Source: Mesodorylaimus sp. YZB2_4
Taxonomy: Eukaryota > Nematoda > Enoplea > Dorylaimida > Dorylaimidae
DNA length: 64,000 bases
Assembly (NCBI GenBank): GCA_030248295.1
Contig: JASANH010001230.1
Coordinates: 60,547 to 124,546, forward strand
Direction: 5' to 3'
The notes under the pieces: generated by a model
The model's database searches: none
Told to the model about the DNA's origin: nothing
What the model saw: the letters and a program-made list of their open reading frames with translations, nothing else
Shown here: in pieces, positions 34,941-46,312 of the stretch
Numbering within the stretch: position 1 is the first letter of the stretch
How the letters are laid out: each line of letters opens with the position of its first letter
Made by a program: the position numbers and the translations under genes

Positions 34941-37900
34941 ATGGCCTCGCTTCCAGTCAATACACCGTTCGTGAAATGTTTGGTGAAAATTTCACTCATA
35001 AGTTTTGTTATTTGTTATGTGATTGTGTGGATGCAACCGACGTTCATTGGAAGGCATTACGCTCGAGGGCGGAATGGGTCCGGTCGGGGAAACGAAAGTT
35101 GGGTGGAAATTGACTACGAAAACATGACCATCGATTTCGATGGTAAGAAAGGTTTCTATTTTGCATCAGCTTTTTCTCCAGTCACTGAAGCAGACATATT
35201 GAAGCATTTTGTGCAGCAGTATGCCTGTTTGGTGCAATATGACATAAAACTTGGACTAAGCGCTCACAGCTTTGCGAAACACTCAGTCAGCGAGGTGGTG
35301 CTCATCCTCTAGATATACCTGGACAACTGGCCCTCAGCAGTCATTTAGTCGCGCCTGCCAACCAAGCACACTTGGTGCTCTCTTCTGTTAGGAATATATA
35401 GGATCTTGCGTCCTCATCCTTCGATGTCAGACCAGGTTTGTGGCCAGAGGTGAAGGCGTCTCCCTCTCCCTTCCAGGCGAGGGTTCGACTCCCGCCTGGG
35501 TACAAAATGATTGAGAAATATGTGTTCCCTGCCCCCAAGTGCGCTGTGTGGTGCTTGGCTGGATAAAGTATGACATGACATGGCATGATGCCCCCTGTCC
35601 TCAAAGAAATACGGAGGCTACTGCGAAGAACGCAGTTGATATAATTTTACCAGCCATCGATGTTCCGGGGTAGCGTTGTTACGATTAACTGAAAGTGTAA
35701 GTGAATCTATCAGTTAAGTGAATCTTTTTAATTCAGTTATTTGTGACTGAAACTAAAACTGAATCTCCTCGCCAAAACTGAATTTAACTGTAACTAAATC
35801 TTTTTAGTATCAGTTAAATTCAGTTTTCGAGTAACTACGCTTTTGAAAATTAGTAATCTGCTTGCGGATGTTCGTGCAGATCTCAAAGAGAAACGAAACG
35901 CAGCTGGACGCATTGCTGGTTCGAATCATCTTACTCGCGAGTTGGAGGTGTATTTGTCCAAATGCAGAGAAAACTAGCAAAATCTTCACGAATATTGTAG
36001 TGCTTCATCATTTCCTGCAGGCTAGCACCGAGTGACAGAGTTATAAGCTAGGCGAAGTCCAAGTTCGAAAGCAGGCGATATAATAAATAGAATAAAAGTA
36101 CCTATAGTTTATGAAAAAGGGTTTCTTCAGTTTCAGTCATTTTATTACAAATATTTTAAAGTTACATCTTCTTGATCTTAGAAGGCTTTGCCAACCAGTT
36201 AGTTGAACTTAAGATGCTTATTCGATGATTCCCAAGTTCCTGGTGTGGAAGAAAGCTTTAATGAAAATATTTGGCTCTTATGACCAGCTGTTCAGCAGCG
36301 GTCAGCTCCTAAAATCTTGCGTGTTTCTTGAATTCGTGTGTTGCGAGGCGACAGAAATTCGAGAAACACTTGGGGTTCTTCACACACAGGGTTCTTCTGA
36401 ACCCGCTGTTCAGGTTACGGGCTTTGGTTCCGTCTTCCAGGCTCCTGGTTCTGAATTTTTTGCTCAAAATACCCGACGAAGCGAGAATGTTTCCAGAAAT
36501 TTGCAGGACATCGGCCGCTGACCTCTGCTGAGTAGTTGCCCAAACGAGCTAAATATTTTGCGCGAAGCTTTCTTTTGGATCAAAAGAAATTACAAGCATG
36601 AGCTATGGCAAGTTCGAATTAAAAATGGTTACAAGGTTCAGGTACTTGGTCTGTCTGCGGATTTGTTGGCGGGTGGACTGTTGAGACATGGTCGTGCATC
36701 GCTGTGCTCTTAAAGGACCCTCTGGTGCTGACTTTGGTCTTTACTGCGGCTTGTGACCTATTTAGTCTTAAATGCATAAGAGTAATTATTTGAATGAATA
36801 AAAGAGGAGATTTTTCTCGTCAAGTCTCGTAAAATTGTTCACATCTGGATGCGAAATGCTTTTTAAGGGAAAACTGAATCATTCAGGTAATTTCAGTTAA
36901 TTGAATCTTCTGAGATCCAGTCAAATGTAACTGAAACTGAATCTATTCGGAGATTCAATTAACTTAACTAAATCTTTTTTCCAAAACTGTATCAACGCTA
37001 CCCGTTTCTAGCAGTCTGTGTCTAATGCTGACTTCTCTGGTACATTTTGACCCCATGAGCGACAGAGAAGGAGAATAAAACATGTCCTGAAAACTGTCTC
37101 CTCTTCAGTGTCCAAGCACGCAGCAAGCCAAGCAAGGTTGGGAAAGAGAAAACCTTGGGTGATCTTCCATGAGAAGATTGGAAGTTGTTTCCATAATTTT
37201 GCATTCTTTGAATGTAATGAGGCCATGCATGGAAATATTGCTCGAAGCAGGCTGGGTTCTTGTTACTCTGTCACTCGCATAAGTCGAAGAGCGGGGTTAC
37301 CGCGTTTTCTAAGGTGTGCAGTCTAGCTCCGACCCTCCGTCCCGGGCGGCCAATTTGTCATTGCGTCCTGTCATGCTTGCCCCATACTTCGAGAACCAAC
37401 ATTCGGATTTAAAGTGCGCTTTACACTTTTAATTTTAGCCGTACAAGACACCGAGCCATTCGAGTGGTGCTACGACCGCGGCAATGACTCGCTCAGCAAC
37501 GAGAGCCTAATTTGGGGCGAACCGATCGACTGCAACAAATTGTTCGCGGGAGACAAGGAATACACGGAAAATGCGACAGGGTGGAGACCCCCGTGCCAGT
37601 ACACCGACAAGGACATGGGCGATTTCGCGCAAGACTGTGACAAATTGAAAAAGCGCTTTCAGTTCCCCAAATATCCGTCGAGTCGAGACGAAGCCAAATT
37701 CCCGCTGGCATTCGCAATGGTCGTGGAGAAAGAGGCCGAACAGGTGGTCCGACTGCTTTCCTCATTGTATCAACCACAAAATGTGTATTGCCTGACTTAC
37801 GATCTTCATTCGTCGCCCGCATTCAAACGAGCTATGGACGCCTTGGTTCGGTGCTTTCCCGACAACATGGTCACGCCATCGATTAGACGAGAAATATTTT

Positions 37901-38697
37901 GGGGTGACTTCTCGATTCTGCAATCCACCATGGACTGCCTGCACGCGCTCACCTACGGCAGGCCCAACCATAAATGGAAGTATGTGCAGATTGTGTCCTG
38001 GAACGATGTCCCCATGAAAACTAATTGGGAAATGGTCAAAATATTCCAAATGTTCAACGGGGCCAACGACGTGGATTTGTTGGACAATTACGTCTGGCGA
38101 ATCAGAAATTACTTTTTCCAGGGCGATTGGGACAAGGCGCAAACAGGCAGGCAGCGTCCCGTGCCCCCGAGCAATATAGTGATGTACAGGGGCAGCTATG
38201 CAGTCTCGTTGACCAAGGAATTCGTCCACTTTCTCTTCACTAACCCGCATGCCAAAGCATTATACGAGTGGTCTCGCACGACCTGGGCGCCCGAAGAGCA
38301 GTTCTGGTCGACCATGGTTCAGAATCTACACCTGAATCCACCGGGCGGCTTCCCAGGATCGTGTCTACAATATTATCAACACGATAGAACCAGCAAAAAT
38401 TGGATTTCTCGATTTCAGTTGTGGCAAAACGATCCGAATTGCAAAGGGACCATCGCATTTTATTCTTGCGTTTTCGGCGTGGCTGATTTGCCGATGTTGA
38501 AAAATATGCTTTCCCTGGTGGCGCATAAGTTTTATCGAGATTATCAACCGGGGGCCTGGTATTGCATGCATTGGAGATTATACGAGAGACGAAGAGCAAA
38601 GAATTTTGCCGATATGAATTGGGCTTTTTATGAAAATTTGCCCGCTGTTAGATATCAAAAATTGCCTGATGATCAGAAACATGAATTCAAGTGTTAG
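34941..38697 (+). CDS. Core-2/I-branching-type N-acetylglucosaminyltransferase (GT14)
   Basis: The catalytic exon 37439-38697 is certain. It contains FAMVVEKEAEQVVRLLSSLY, FWGDFSILQSTMDCLHAL, WKYVQIVSWNDVPMKTNWEM, NDVDLLDNYVWR, MYRGSYAVSLTKEFV and TWAPEEQFWSTMVQ, the last holding the Glu that aligns with the GT14 catalytic base, plus conserved Cys residues. It begins after TTTTAATTTTAG in phase 1. The upstream exon 34941-35142 ends GATG|GTAAGA in the same phase. It encodes a short tail, one hydrophobic anchor (SLISFVICYVIVW) and a glycosylatable stem, the type II Golgi topology expected of this family. The joined protein is 486 residues. The family adds beta-1,6-GlcNAc branches to O-glycans. 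The first-exon link is inference; the 2.3-kb intron could hide another exon. Confidence 0.8.
35431..35590 (+). repeat. tRNA-derived SINE (family B)
   Basis: TTTGTGGCCAGAGGTGAAGGC (A-box-like), then GAGGGTTCGACTCCCGCC (B box), then GGTACAAAATGATTGAG, TATGTGTTCC and GTGCTTGGCTGGATAAAGTATGACATG. The same order occurs at 62725-62894 (-). It lies inside the inferred GT14 intron. Confidence 0.7.
35668..37003. mobile_element. Non-autonomous TIR element in the GT14 intron
   Basis: Left end GGGTAGCGTTGTTACGATT, right end (inverted) GGGTAGCGTTGATACAGTT. The subterminal ~150 bp at each end is crowded with AACTGAATTTAACTG-like words. No transposase frame; target duplication not evident. Confidence 0.65.
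37004..37438. other. Rest of the GT14 intron, nothing further seen
   Basis: Ends in the TTTTAATTTTAG acceptor at 37427-37438. Short frames only. Confidence 0.4.
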
Positions 38698-40550
38698 GTT
38701 TAGTACGAAAAAGATTTACTGGGTCAAGAATGTATGCGATCGGAGCTGCGATTCCTCAAAATGTTTTGCCACAAATGCTTATGCAAAATACTGTACTGTA
38801 GTCGTATATCCTCACCGGGGGGGGGGGGGGCGGGTTGTCTCTCCTCTGGACACTGTATCAGGCCGGGTTCAACCCTGGCGGACCCCGACCCAAAAGGCCC
38901 TGGGTGGACCCGGATTTGTTGTGAGCAGCTGAGATGAACTGGTCGGAGGGAGTTATTGGTGCAGATTCGTTGTTTAGGCGCAGAATTTTCAGCCACGTAC
39001 GTACGCCACCACGCCCATACCCAAGAACTTGCTTCCATATTCAGGAGTCAAATATTATTTGTAGCCTATGCGACCTCTTAGAAATTATAGTCTGCTCAGA
39101 CTATGGTCAGTCCAACCCATTCATCAGAGTTGACAAGAAATACTCACAATCAGATTACGCACACATTACTCAGAAAATTTGGTCAAATAAACATCTAACA
39201 GATGTCCGACATTGTTCTTTTTCCGATATGCAACCAAAAATCAATGCAGGAACCACAAAATCCCATGTTTCTCATACCCGTTTGATACAAATACAAATCA
39301 CCTTATCAACCAAAAAGAACGTTTACACATCACAAATAATCGCAAAATGTGCTTAGCTCTGTTTGTCGAGGCGAAGCGGCTCAGCAGCTTGCCTTTCTCT
39401 TCAAAATCCATTCTGGCATACAAAATGCATCTTTGCGCTGCGTGTGTTATTAGCCGGCAAAAATCGTCCTTTCGCATTAGGCGTCTGGTTGGCTGGTCTA
39501 AGCACGCCTGCTGATCAAATTCACCACTGTGCGTCTTTGCTTCTCCCCTTGCCACTCCAACATCCTGCAGGCTGATATTCACTTCCATGACCAGCCTTTC
39601 TGCCCGACACTCTACAGCACTCGACTGACATCTTCATGCTTTTCTCCCCTTAACGTGTTTGCATAGTACTTGCAGTACGGTTCTACCTCTGCGAGTTTGG
39701 TCACCCTGCTCCTAGTGCGCAGCGCCTTGAACGTAAGTGCGCAACGTTTCTGGTGTGGCCGTCAACATGCTTTGTCATGTTTAAGTTTCCAAGTCAGTCG
39801 CTTCGCATATTTCTGGGAGCACGCGAAATGAAAACGTGGCAATGCCAGCCTTTATGCATACATATTCAACAAAGTCTGCAAATCTGGAAGTTGAACGGAT
39901 GTGAAAAAGTTTGTATAACTGCTAGCAGCGGGATCTTGCAAAACTGTTATTTGACGCATCTGACCCGATCTGGAGTCCACTCTCCACTCATCTCACAACC
40001 TTCATACCACAAATAAGTTCACTTTTATCCGCAGACATTAGTCAGAAACGGTGAATGTCATCCAAGACAGGACAACATTTACCAAGAAACTGGGGGAATA
40101 CTGTAACTTTTATTGGAGACTTACGACGGGGACACGATAGAACACTCGACTGTGGGCGCACCCAACGCGGGCCAAGCTGCTCGTGGCCAGGAACTCAGAA
40201 AAACAATCATTGTACACACAGTCTGCTGAGCAGGGCAATTGTATTCTGGAATCGTTCTAGAGTAGATGGCGGTGACTTTGGTGATGGCTCGCAATCATCC
40301 CCAAGGTGCTAATGGTGCAGGAGGGGAGGATGTCATGAACAAGGCCTCCGGCCATGTTTAAATTTCCTTCCTTCCTGTATATCGCTGACATTGACGCGAG
40401 AAAGGGCTAGATCAGTCGCTTGAGCCGTACTCGCCTGGCTAGAAAGAAGTGTTAGCCGCCTATCATCTGTGCTAGTTTCACTAGCAATCACAGCACATAC
40501 TTTATCATAACAATGGGGGTATGCACAATGGAACACATACAGTCTGGCAT
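38698..40550. other. Intergenic between GT14 and GPCR, no gene seen
   Basis: Contains a G homopolymer at about 38817-38830. Frames at 38934-39575 are not supported by any domain or splice signal. Confidence 0.45.
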
Positions 40551-41828
40551 TCAAATGCAATTAGTCGATGAATTCAGTGAGCCGACCTTCCACGAAGAAT
40601 CTTCGACATGCAGTCCGTTCAGGTCAGTCGACTGCTCTTTCAGCAGATCCCCGTTCGAGCCATTAAGGGCGATATTGCTGGCCGTAAAAGGCTGGTCCGT
40701 GGGCGGGCTTCTGCAGTGGGACAATAATATATCGGGCTGATCTCTGGCCACCCTCGGCTCGCGATTACGAATCAAGGACGAATGCTGTCTTTGCAATTCC
40801 TTGTTCAACAGGGCGTACAAGAATGGATTCACGGCCGAGTTGACGTAGACGAGCACGTGCACTGCGTAGATGGCTATGATCATACCATCGGCCGCTTTCA
40901 TTTCGTTCTCGACCAGTGCGAATTGAATGTAAAATTGTACGATCCAATAAGGGGACCAGCAGAAAAAGTAAAATGTCACCAAGACCAGGGCTCGTTGAGT
41001 GACGTGCTGAGCTCTGAGTTGTGTCCTGCGCCCTCCGTGGGCCCAAACCATTCTACCATCAGCTGGATCGGCCCCTTCGTTAGGCAAAGCTGCGGCGTGT
41101 CGTTTCCACAATGTGCTCAGAATGTTGGCGTAAAAGTAGAGCATAGAAATGAACGGGATGCAATAGGCGCATATGAACACGAAACCCAAGAATCGTCGTC
41201 CCGCATCGACCGACTCCATGGCGAACATACATTTCGAGATTGTATGATTCGAGACCTCCCATTCCACAACGTGGCTGTAGATTGCTGTCGGAGTCAGCAG
41301 AGCACCGGCCGACAGTACGCAGACCAGAATGACGCACGTGGCCGCCATGGTTGTACGCCATCGAGTGAAGCGCAACGGGAAACAAATGGCCAAATATCGA
41401 TCGGCACTCAAAGCGGTCAGAATAAAAGTGGATAAAAATCGATTGACTTGTTCGATCATATAATATAATTTACACATGGCATCGCCAAATATCCATCGAC
41501 TCAGAGCGATGTCGGTGACAACTAACGGCAGATGAGCCAAGACCAAAGCATCGACGATGCTCAGTGAGAGCACGTAAACAAACGCGTGCCGATTGCCATC
41601 GTGACGAATTGAAACGGAATGACGGGTGGTCAAAATTCTAATTACGATGTAGATTACTCGCAAATTAAAGAAGACGGCCAACGAAAGGAATGAGTATATG
41701 AATATGACAAATAGTTTCAACTTGGGCATATTTATTGACGACGACACTGCGGTCTCATTGAATTGGGTCAGAGCAGAACTCTGATCCAACTCCAACTCGG
41801 AGATGTTGCCAGTCGTGGTGGCAGCCAT
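40551..41828 (-). CDS. Rhodopsin-class neuropeptide-type GPCR
   Basis: Single-exon ORF of 425 residues. The glycosylated extracellular N-terminus (NIS, NET) is followed by seven hydrophobic segments. Class A landmarks: LSLSIVDALVLAHLPL in TM2, a Cys before TM3 (DAMCKLYY), SADRYLAICFPL (intact DRY motif), a second loop Cys (SKCMFAM), FYFFCWSPYWIVQF (CWxP) in TM6, and NSAVNPFLYALLNKELQ (NPxxY) in TM7. The cytoplasmic tail is about 80 residues and Ser-rich. Overall pattern suggests the somatostatin/allatostatin-C/opioid-like neuropeptide receptor branch, which couples to G proteins in neurons or muscle; the ligand cannot be deduced. The ATG follows TTTCCTGCCAGG... in the 5' flank without an obvious upstream coding exon. 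Confidence 0.85.
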   Translation of the reverse strand: MAATTTGNISELELDQSSALTQFNETAVSSSINMPKLKLFVIFIYSFLSLAVFFNLRVIYIVIRILTTRHSVSIRHDGNRHAFVYVLSLSIVDALVLAHLPLVVTDIALSRWIFGDAMCKLYYMIEQVNRFLSTFILTALSADRYLAICFPLRFTRWRTTMAATCVILVCVLSAGALLTPTAIYSHVVEWEVSNHTISKCMFAMESVDAGRRFLGFVFICAYCIPFISMLYFYANILSTLWKRHAAALPNEGADPADGRMVWAHGGRRTQLRAQHVTQRALVLVTFYFFCWSPYWIVQFYIQFALVENEMKAADGMIIAIYAVHVLVYVNSAVNPFLYALLNKELQRQHSSLIRNREPRVARDQPDILLSHCRSPPTDQPFTASNIALNGSNGDLLKEQSTDLNGLHVEDSSWKVGSLNSSTNCI

Positions 41829-44277
41829 CGACCTTTCCTGCCAGGAGCTAATGTGATTTAGACCCGAAGAAATGATGGAGGCGTCGACAGGAATCTTCGA
41901 AGACTGGCTACGAAATCCTGCAAATAATTACTAGTTATCGCTGTGATCCACAAAAGCACACGCCGCGGCTCGGCGGAGGCAGAAAATAAGGACTAAGCTA
42001 ACTCGATTCCGTATTTCCTCGAGGGAAATATAGTGAAAACGGAAAAAACAACCTGGCCATATCAACACGCCAGTAAAACGAGATATATCAGGAAATGGCT
42101 TCAGGGCCTTCTTGAGATATCCTCGAAGCTGTATGCCTAAAAACCTTGCTTTTCGTCCAGAAACTAAACCATTTCTTTTCTAAAAGCTCAAAGATGGCTG
42201 TGGCTCTGAGCACTCGCTGAGGGCCCTTAATGATCGATACACTTCGGCAAAACGCGGAACTTAATCGTCGACAAGGGCGGGAGATGGGGGCAGAGGGTGC
42301 ATAAAATGGTCAAATTCTAAACAGCCGTGGTGCACGGCGAATTCGACGTCGCTTAGCGGGAGTGTATGTTTTTATGACTTCCCTGGAAATCGCTGCACAT
42401 GCCCCCTCGGGGTGTCTCGTTCCACTGATATATAATGAAGAAAACCATTTTTATAATCTTGAGCCAACGGAAACCGTCGAAGGCTGTAAGACTGGACAAA
42501 ATGGCGTTGCATGTGGGGAAGGAGAATCAGGTCGTGTCTGCTTGAAAGCTTGGCTACGAAGAAGACGTTAATCTAGGAAATAAGAGTCGACGGGCGGCAT
42601 AGGTCACAGACAACCTTTGGAAAAGTTGACTCTCGACGCTACCGGGTCTTCGTGGCTGTGACGATCTCGTTGTTTGCACCATCCGAGTCCGTAGCTAATG
42701 AAACCGACGAGGTGGCTTCTAAGCTAATTGCCCGCCCAGCTTGCGAACGCGTTGACGCCAGGTCGAAGAGAGTAGGTTCGTTAAGCCAGCGAGATATCGT
42801 TGTCACGCGGGGAATACACATTTGCCTATTCGTGGGACGTCAGAGACCCGCTTTCGACCGCGTGAGATAACCAAGTTTTTTCTTTGAAAGAAAAATGATG
42901 CTAACTATCCAAGTAATCTATCCAGGTGCCACACACGTCCGCTGCACATTAGGCCCACGTGCCGTGTGCTGGCACCTGCTTTCACTTGCACTGGCCGACA
43001 AGTCTAATTACATGAAGAGAATGGCGAGCTATTGATCGCCGCTGCTGACGACAGTTTCATCATCAAGATGTCCCGTGAGAAAACTCATTTTCTGTTTTTA
43101 GCATTTTGACACCGCTTCGTTCAACGAAACCTCCGAATGTGATCAAAGGAAATGAAAGGTTGGCGTTTGTAAACCTGTAATCAAGACGAGGCTGTGATAT
43201 CGACTGCCCGACTCGGCTTGGGGGGATCTAACACCTGAAGGGGCGGAGACTACGGGAAGCACAGAAAATGAACAATACTGACTAACTGTTTCCAGAAAAG
43301 ACTATTCTAGCCGTCCACTAGAGAAATGAAAAAATCAATTCTACTCCATTTTTCAAGGCCACGCGCACAATATACGACTTTTTCCAATTCACTCGACACC
43401 TTATCTAATATGCGCTCGTTGCCCTAGTGCCAAAGTTCATAGTTTCCACACGGCCATGACTGCTCCTGTCATCGAATCTTGGTTAGGCCACTCGAGTCTA
43501 ATCGTAAGCGGTGGCGAGGAATGGCAATGCTAAAATGATGAAAGGCATCTAAAATAAGTGATTTGCATGCATTATGCAGCAACCATATTGTATTCCGCCT
43601 ATTGGATTACCGACCACATGCCTGCATGGACGTCGTCTAGAATGACAATCGACTTCGAGCATGATTAAAAAGATATTCGGAGAGGATTCCACCGCCCTGC
43701 CGTCCACCGAGGGCTGTGGTCAGACAAAGCAAATAAATGTCTGGCGCCTTCAATCGCCACACACTGGGCCCAGGTTCAAGGCATGCTTTCCACTGGCAAA
43801 CAGGCGCTCGCCTCGGCCGCTTATCAAATAGAGTCTTGTGACTGGAGAAGGGAAAGATTGGGTTGTTAGGATTTTATCCTGGAGATTTTCGTGAATAGTA
43901 TTTCTCCATCCATTCACACCCCAAGCTTTGTCCGAATAACACTACCTCCACGAGGCGAGTGCGTGCCTTTGCATCTATGGTTGTCAAAGGCAGCAGGAGG
44001 TGATAATTTCTCATTATTCTATAACCTGTTTTCTTTGAGAATACACGCCCTTCACGTGGCGCGCGTACATTTCCACAGAAAACAGAGTGAGAACATGTGT
44101 TTTTGTGCCCACCCTTAGTCCACGGCTGACGCAACTCCGTTCACTGTGCCTTTATTAGAACATAATAGACTAAGGATTAGGTGTGGCATTGATGGCACCA
44201 CTAGCATTACATAACTTTGTGTTCCAGCCCCCATCATACACCTAGAGTACACGGAGAAGACCATCGTGGTGGCAAGT
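41829..44277. other. Intergenic, no gene seen
   Basis: A minimal hairpin CGTATTTCCTCGAGGGAAATA near 42012 is kin to the MITE at 12396. Otherwise no supported feature in 2.4 kb. Confidence 0.45.
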
Positions 44278-46248
44278 TCAGCCCAATAAGCCACCCAAGG
44301 CGTTGGCAACTCCGCCGACGGCGCCACCAGCGCCTCCCAACAGGTTGGAAATGAATGGAATGGACGGGGCCTTGGGGAACAGGTCCATCAGCTTGGCTGG
44401 ACTGATGTCAATCGGGGAGACTGAAATGAGAGACAATTTAGCATGGCACTCGGCTCCTCCGAGGGCAGATCCTTACCAGGCAACATGCCGCCAGTGGCAC
44501 CGCACACACCTGAAAGCTAGCGATTGGTGTTATCCATGAAAGTGGGTGTATTAAAGTCGCTTACGTCTTTTGGGCATTTCGCAAATGACAGCGCCAGTCT
44601 TTTCATTGCAGTTATAGGTTTGCCACGCTCCCAGCGTCTTTGCCTCGGCACCGATGCAAGTGTTATTCGGAGTGCCCCCGAGAACGCCAGCAATCTTAGC
44701 GAGGGCCATCAGCGGGCTGCCGCTTTGATCAGTGCCGTCGACAAAGTGCCATTTTCCGGCTTCGTCCGTGTACCCGCCTAGCCACCAGTAAATATTGGTT
44801 AGTTGGGCCGCCCAACTTACAAAGTATTGACTAAAACGAGATGCAAGTGACTAAACTGCGGACGACAGGGAATAAAAACAGTTGTGCTTACAGAGAGACA
44901 GCGGTGCCCAAGGCCTGTTCAGCCAAACTATTGACAACCACAATGTGGGCAGTGGGTTCCTGCTGTTTGCAGTAGTTTTCTTGGTACCAGAACGTGTCCG
45001 AGTGCAACGGCTGCGATGGCATCAAATAACAGCTGTCTCCAACTGGTCCCCATGTGACCCATCCAACTGGACAAGCCAGAGGGCAGTTTTCGTTACTAAA
45101 CGAAAAGTTATGATGCAAACTGATATTTAAAAAAGTGTTTGACTTAATCTTACCCTGTGGCACTTCCACCAGCAGCGGGACCCCCAGCAGCGGGACCTCC
45201 AGCAGCGGGGCCGCCAGCAGCAGGACCTCCGCCAGCGGGACCTCCAGCAGCGGGGCCGCCAGCAGCGGGGCCGCCAGCAGCAGGACCTCCGCCAGCGGGA
45301 CCTCCAGCAGCGGGACCTCCAGCAGCAGGGCCGCCAGCAGCAGGACCTCCGCCAGCGGGACCTCCAGCAGCGGGGCCGCCAGCAGCGGGGCCTCCAGCAG
45401 CGGGGCCACCAGCAGCGGGGCCGCCAGCAGCAGGACCTCCGCCAGCGGGACCTCCAGCAGCGGGACCTCCAGCAGCGGGGCCGCCAGCAGCAGGACCTCC
45501 GCCAGCGGGACCTCCAGCAGCGGGACCTCCAGCAGCGGGACCTCCAGCAGCGGGACCTCCAGCAGCGGGGCCGCCAGCAGCAGGACCTCCGCCAGCGGGA
45601 CCTCCAGCAGCGGGACCTCCGCCAGCGGGACCTCCAGCAGCGGGGCCGCCACCAGCAACGCCGCCACCTGGGGTAGGTGGCGGAAGTGCGGCACCAGCTC
45701 CTGGAGCTGGAGTACCTGCAGGAGCGGGGGCTGGAACTGGAGCAGGTACAGTGACTGGCTCAGGAACTGGAGCTGGTGCAGGTGCTGGTGCAGGTGCAGG
45801 CGCTGGTGCTGGAGCCGGAGCCGGAGCCGGGGCTGGTGGTGGGACTGGGGCTGGGACTGGGGCTGGGACTGGGGCTGGAGCCACGCCAGTGCCAGCGCCA
45901 CCAGCGCCACCAGTCGGAGCTGGAGCAGGAGCGGGGACCACGGCGCCACCACCACCACCTGTCGCCATGGGGGCGGCTTGATAACAGGGGCCGCAGCAAA
46001 TTGGAATGGCAGGTTGGGCGCAAGGAGCGAACTGAGGCACACTGTTGCACCAGAAAGGATTCGGATTGACAGAGAAGCCGCCGTCTCTGTAAATCATCTG
46101 AAATTTTTGGACTTCGCTTTGGGGAGTAGCGAAGATGGCGCCTAAAGGAAACCATTATACGTTAGAATGTTGAGACTCACAGCCTTCAAATCATGAACTT
46201 ACTCCAACACACAGCCGCGCAAATCAGGAACACAACAGTTTGACTCAT
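44278..46248 (-). CDS. Secreted C-type lectin with long GGPAA repeat region
   Basis: Exons in transcript order: 46203-46248, 45154-46141, 44892-45095, 44565-44830, 44477-44509 and 44278-44420; all phases agree, 559 residues. Residues 1-15 begin a signal peptide. Then a Cys-rich patch (FWCNS, FAPCAQ, ICCGPC), a Pro/Ala stretch of about 80 residues, and about 33 five-residue GGPAA/GGPAG units. A C-type lectin fold follows: CPVGWVTW, DSCYLMP, YQENYCKQQ, AHIVVVNSLAEQ, IYWWLGGYTDE, WHFVDGTD, NTCIGAE, WQTYNCNEKTGAVICE. The usual EPN/QPD plus WND calcium-binding set is not evident, so carbohydrate binding is uncertain. The tail is Gly/Ala-rich (LLGGAGGAVGG). Nematode relatives are secreted or cuticle/gut-associated; the repeat probably forms an extended linker (inference). 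Confidence 0.88.
45160..45655. repeat. 15-bp coding minisatellite (about 33 units)
   Basis: Tandem units of the type GGACCTCCAGCAGCG, varying between CCAGCAGC and CCGCCAGC, encode the GGPAA/GGPAG repeat of the lectin on the minus strand. Because the unit is a multiple of three and has no stop in several frames, long artefactual ORFs appear on both strands. Confidence 0.9.
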
Positions 46249-46305
46249 TTTCGCCTTGCTTTCTGTCTAAAACGAGACACTGAATGCGATGACTCCACTC
46301 GCTTG

Positions 46306-46312
46306 TTTTATA
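46306..46312 (-). promoter_or_regulatory. TATA box of the lectin gene
   Basis: TATAAAA on the minus strand, within GGGTATAAAACAAGCG, 58 bp upstream of the ATG. Confidence 0.65.

Noticed and set aside
34793-34999. Minus-strand 68-codon ORF starting MSEIF, with a natural-looking composition
   Set aside because: It lies partly antisense to the inferred anchor exon of the GT14 gene and has no domain, signal or splice support. It remains the main competitor to that exon.
45135-46145. Very long plus-strand ORFs (336 and 274 codons) over the GGPAA region
   Set aside because: They are frame shadows of the 15-bp repeat. Only the minus-strand frame joins in phase to a signal peptide and a C-type lectin domain.
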